Shown: piece after piece, positions 4,184-6,882 of the stretch
Layout: the number at the start of each line of letters is the position of its first letter
Position numbering within the stretch: position 1 is the first letter of the stretch
Assembly: GCA_945827565.1 (NCBI GenBank)
Contig: CALZNR010000072.1
Location: forward strand, 1-6,882
DNA from: an uncultured Prevotella sp.
GTDB lineage: Bacteria; Bacteroidota; Bacteroidia; Bacteroidales; Bacteroidaceae
Direction of reading: 5' to 3'
Length of the DNA: 6,882 nucleotides
Translations under genes and position numbers: made by a program
Notes under the pieces: model-generated
Database searches by the model: none
What the model saw: the letters and a program-made list of their open reading frames with translations, nothing else
Told to the model about the DNA's origin: nothing

Positions 4184-6882
4184 ATGTTTGACACTATCGT
4201 GAACTTTGCAGTAAAGCGGAAACTGTTTGTGGCACTGATGGTGCTGATGATACTCACAGGGGGCATCTGGGCAATGGTGACACTGCCTGTAGATGCTGTG
4301 CCCGACATCACCAACAACCAGGTGCAGATAGTCACCGTATCGCCCACCTTGGCACCACAAGAGGTGGAACAGCTCATCACCATGCCCGTGGAAACCTCCA
4401 TGAGCAACATGATGAACGTGAAGGAGATTCGCTCGGTATCAAGATTCGGACTGTCGCTCGTGACCGTGGTGTTCGATGAAAAAGTGCCCACCTTGGAGGC
4501 ACGGCAACTGACCAGCGAACAGATACAGACGCTCAAGGGAGAGATACCCGAAGAACTGGGTACACCAGAGATGATGCCCGTGACCACCGGATTGGGAGAA
4601 ATCTATCAGTATGTGCTGCGAGTAGATAGTGCCCACCAAGCCGACTACGACGCCATGGAACTGCGCACCATACAAGACTGGATTGTGAAAAGACAACTGG
4701 CAGGCATACCGGGCATCGTGGAGATAAACAGTTTTGGCGGCTATCTGAAGCAGTACGAGATAGCCCTTGACCCCGATGCGCTGGCGGCACTGCAAATCAC
4801 CATCAGCGATGTGTTTGAGGCACTGAGCAACAACAACCAGAACACCGGTGGCAGCTACATCGAGAAGAAAGACCGTGCCTATTATATCCGCTCGGAGGGT
4901 ATGATAGAGAAGCTGAAGGACATCGAAAAGATCGTGGTGACCAACAGAGGAGGAATGCCTGTGCATATCAGCGACATAGGACGGGTGAACTTCGGCACAC
5001 CCAAACGCTTTGGTGCCATGACAATGGATGGCAACGGAGAATGCGTGGGAGGCATTGCCATGATGCTGAAAGGAGCCAACGCCAATGCCGTGACCAGCAT
5101 ACTGGAGGAACGGGTGGAGAAGGTGCAGAAGATGCTGCCCGAAGGCATCACCATAGAACCCTATCTGAACCGCTCGGAACTGGTGAAGCGCAACATCACC
5201 ACCGTGGTCTATAACCTGATAGAGGGGGCTGTGATAGTGTTCTTGGTGCTCATCATCTTTCTGGGCAACGTGCGTGCCGGACTGATAGTGGCATCGGTGA
5301 TTCCCCTGTCAATGCTCTTTGCCTTCATCCTGATGCGCATCTTCGGCGTATCTGCCAATCTGATGAGTTTGGGAGCCATTGACTTCGGTATTGTGGTGGA
5401 CGGCTCTATCGTGATTATCGAGGGAATATTGGCATACGGTGCACTGCGTTCTTCGGCTTCGCTGAACAGAACAGAGGTGGTGAAGCAGGGGGCTGCCAAG
5501 GTGATGAAGGGGGCTGCCTTTGCGGTGCTCATCATCCTCATCGTATTCTTCCCCATCCTTACGCTCACAGACATTGAGGGAAAATACTTCACCCCCATGG
5601 CACAAACCCTGGTGTTCTGCATCATCGGTGCCCTGCTGCTTTCGCTCACCTATGTGCCCATGATGGCATCTGTGTTTCTCAACACTCAGCCTCCGGCACG
5701 CCCCACCCCTGCCGACCGCTTTTTCCACTTCATCGGCCGCTATTACCACCAACTGCTCCGCCTGTGCATGCGGCATGTGGCAGGCACCCTGGCAACAGCC
5801 TTTGCTCTGCTGGCCGGAGCGTTGCTGCTCTTCGGGCAACTGGGAGCTGAGTTTATACCGACCCTTGACGAGGGCGACTTTGCCATGCAGATGACCCTGC
5901 CGGCAGGCAGTTCGCTCTCGCGCAGCATCGAGGTGTCGGAAGAGGCAGAGAAAATACTGAAGGAGCAGTTTCCTGAAGTGAAGCACGTGGTGGCAAAAAT
6001 AGGTACCGCCGAAGTGCCCACCGACCCCATGTCGGTGGAGGATGCCGACGTGATGATAGTGATGAAGCCTTTCAAGGAATGGACCTCGGCAAGCAGCAGG
6101 GCAGAGATGGTGGAGAAGATGAAGGCGGCACTCGACACCGTGAAGGGGGCGGAGTTCAACTTCAGCCAGCCCATCCAGCTACGCTTCAACGAACTGATGA
6201 CGGGTGCCAAAGCCGATATAGCCATCAAACTGTATGGAGAAGACATGGAGGAACTATACAGCAAGGCACAAGAGGCTGCCAAATACATTGCCCAGGTGCC
6301 GGGAGCTGCAGACGTGATAGTGGAACAGACCATGGGACTGCCACAGTTAGTGGTGAAATACGACCGCACCCTGATAGCGCGCTACGGTATAGACATCAAA
6401 GAACTGAACGACATCATCCGCACGGCATACGCCGGAGAAACGGCGGGCGTGGTGTTTGAAAACGAACGGCGCTTTGACTTGGTGCTGCGCTTAGACAAAT
6501 ACAAGGTGAGCGATCTGGACCTGACCCGACTGTATGTGCGCACCTGCAACGGCAGTCAGCTGCCCGTGAGCCAAGTGGCATCCATCAGTCTGAACAACGG
6601 TCCGCTACAGATAAACCGCGATGCTGCCAAGCGCAGGGTGGTGATAGGTGTGAACGTGCGCGATGCCGATATACAGCAGGTGGTGAACCATATCAGCAAA
6701 ACACTTGACGAGAAGATAAGCCTCAAGCCTGGCTATTACTTTGAGTACGGCGGACAGTTTGAAAACCTGCAAAATGCCATCCGCACCCTGTTGGTGGTGA
6801 TTCCCATCGCTCTGCTACTCATCCTGCTGCTGCTTTTCTTCGCTTTCCGCAGTGTCACATGGTCGCTGGTGGTATTCTCCAC
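4184..6882 (+). CDS. czcA: CzcA-type heavy-metal RND efflux pump, 3' end outside the window
   Basis: This inner-membrane, proton-driven RND transporter of the heavy-metal (HME) branch exports divalent cations through a tripartite envelope complex. Only the first 899 codons are visible; family members have about 1,040 residues, or about 1,450 where a CzcC-like domain is fused. It opens with TM1 (14-33), then the signature VPDITNNQVQI (39-49) and the first periplasmic porter domain. TM2-TM6 lie at about 345-364, 368-390, 395-416, 443-461 and 475-497. TM4 holds the proton-relay acids D400, D406 and E413 of the DFGIVVDGSIVIIE motif. TM7 (533-553) is followed by FIPTLDEGD (557-565) and the second porter domain, then TM8 (about 869-888). 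D620 and E670 in FNELMTG occupy the places of CusA Met623 and Met672, arguing for Zn/Co/Cd/Ni over Cu/Ag. The start fits the family N-terminus (MFDTIVNFAVKRK), and AAGGA sits unusually close, one base before the ATG. No adaptor or outer-membrane gene precedes it. Confidence 0.95.
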   Translation, partial: MFDTIVNFAVKRKLFVALMVLMILTGGIWAMVTLPVDAVPDITNNQVQIVTVSPTLAPQEVEQLITMPVETSMSNMMNVKEIRSVSRFGLSLVTVVFDEKVPTLEARQLTSEQIQTLKGEIPEELGTPEMMPVTTGLGEIYQYVLRVDSAHQADYDAMELRTIQDWIVKRQLAGIPGIVEINSFGGYLKQYEIALDPDALAALQITISDVFEALSNNNQNTGGSYIEKKDRAYYIRSEGMIEKLKDIEKIVVTNRGGMPVHISDIGRVNFGTPKRFGAMTMDGNGECVGGIAMMLKGANANAVTSILEERVEKVQKMLPEGITIEPYLNRSELVKRNITTVVYNLIEGAVIVFLVLIIFLGNVRAGLIVASVIPLSMLFAFILMRIFGVSANLMSLGAIDFGIVVDGSIVIIEGILAYGALRSSASLNRTEVVKQGAAKVMKGAAFAVLIILIVFFPILTLTDIEGKYFTPMAQTLVFCIIGALLLSLTYVPMMASVFLNTQPPARPTPADRFFHFIGRYYHQLLRLCMRHVAGTLATAFALLAGALLLFGQLGAEFIPTLDEGDFAMQMTLPAGSSLSRSIEVSEEAEKILKEQFPEVKHVVAKIGTAEVPTDPMSVEDADVMIVMKPFKEWTSASSRAEMVEKMKAALDTVKGAEFNFSQPIQLRFNELMTGAKADIAIKLYGEDMEELYSKAQEAAKYIAQVPGAADVIVEQTMGLPQLVVKYDRTLIARYGIDIKELNDIIRTAYAGETAGVVFENERRFDLVLRLDKYKVSDLDLTRLYVRTCNGSQLPVSQVASISLNNGPLQINRDAAKRRVVIGVNVRDADIQQVVNHISKTLDEKISLKPGYYFEYGGQFENLQNAIRTLLVVIPIALLLILLLLFFAFRSVTWSLVVFS

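Noticed and set aside
5309..5986. 225-codon minus-strand frame inside the efflux gene, with others at 4439-4966 and 5743-6369
   Set aside because: All are antisense to a continuous, family-matching CzcA reading frame. Their proteins (His/Gln/Arg-rich or Ser/Ala-rich) are typical of the reverse frames of membrane-protein genes.
6079..6459. 126-codon plus-strand frame inside the efflux gene
   Set aside because: It is out of frame with CzcA, whose periplasmic-domain motifs continue through the whole stretch. There is no sign of a frameshift in the pump gene.

Overview
The window looks like ordinary chromosome of a Bacteroidales bacterium, probably of the Prevotellaceae (a moderate-confidence guess). 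Three intergenic stretches carry the TAnnTTTG box typical of Bacteroidetes promoters. Start codons sit in A-rich leaders with little or no Shine-Dalgarno sequence, and the protein sequences have a Bacteroidales character. I see no tRNA, rRNA, CRISPR array, insertion sequence or phage gene.

Left half (minus strand, read from about 3000 down to 71): an ATP-grasp protein, a HAD-family phosphatase-like protein and inositol-3-phosphate synthase run in one direction. The ATP-grasp stop and the HAD start share an ATGA overlap, so these two are almost certainly co-transcribed and translationally coupled. The synthase starts 84 bases after the HAD stop, with no convincing promoter of its own in the gap. 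A further reading frame may begin at base 35 and leave the window. The synthase makes 1D-myo-inositol 3-phosphate from glucose 6-phosphate, which in gut Bacteroidetes feeds inositol phospholipids and inositol sphingolipids. The C-terminus of the ATP-grasp protein resembles the metal-binding end of inositol-phosphate kinases of the ITPK type. The trio may therefore be a small uncharacterised inositol-phosphate module made of synthase, possible kinase and possible phosphatase. This is the most interesting idea in the window, and it is an inference.

Middle (about 3000 to 3317): a divergent control region. It has one promoter box facing each way, a 14-bp perfect palindrome, a 22-bp-spaced direct repeat and two interleaved inverted repeats.

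Right half (plus strand): trmO, a tRNA-modifying methyltransferase, is followed after about 190 bases by the first 899 codons of a CzcA-type heavy-metal RND efflux pump that runs off the end of the window. The gap before the pump gene holds a promoter box, a 9-bp leader hairpin and a 20-bp-spaced direct repeat. The substrate-site residues of the pump point to divalent cations (Zn/Co/Cd/Ni) rather than Cu/Ag.
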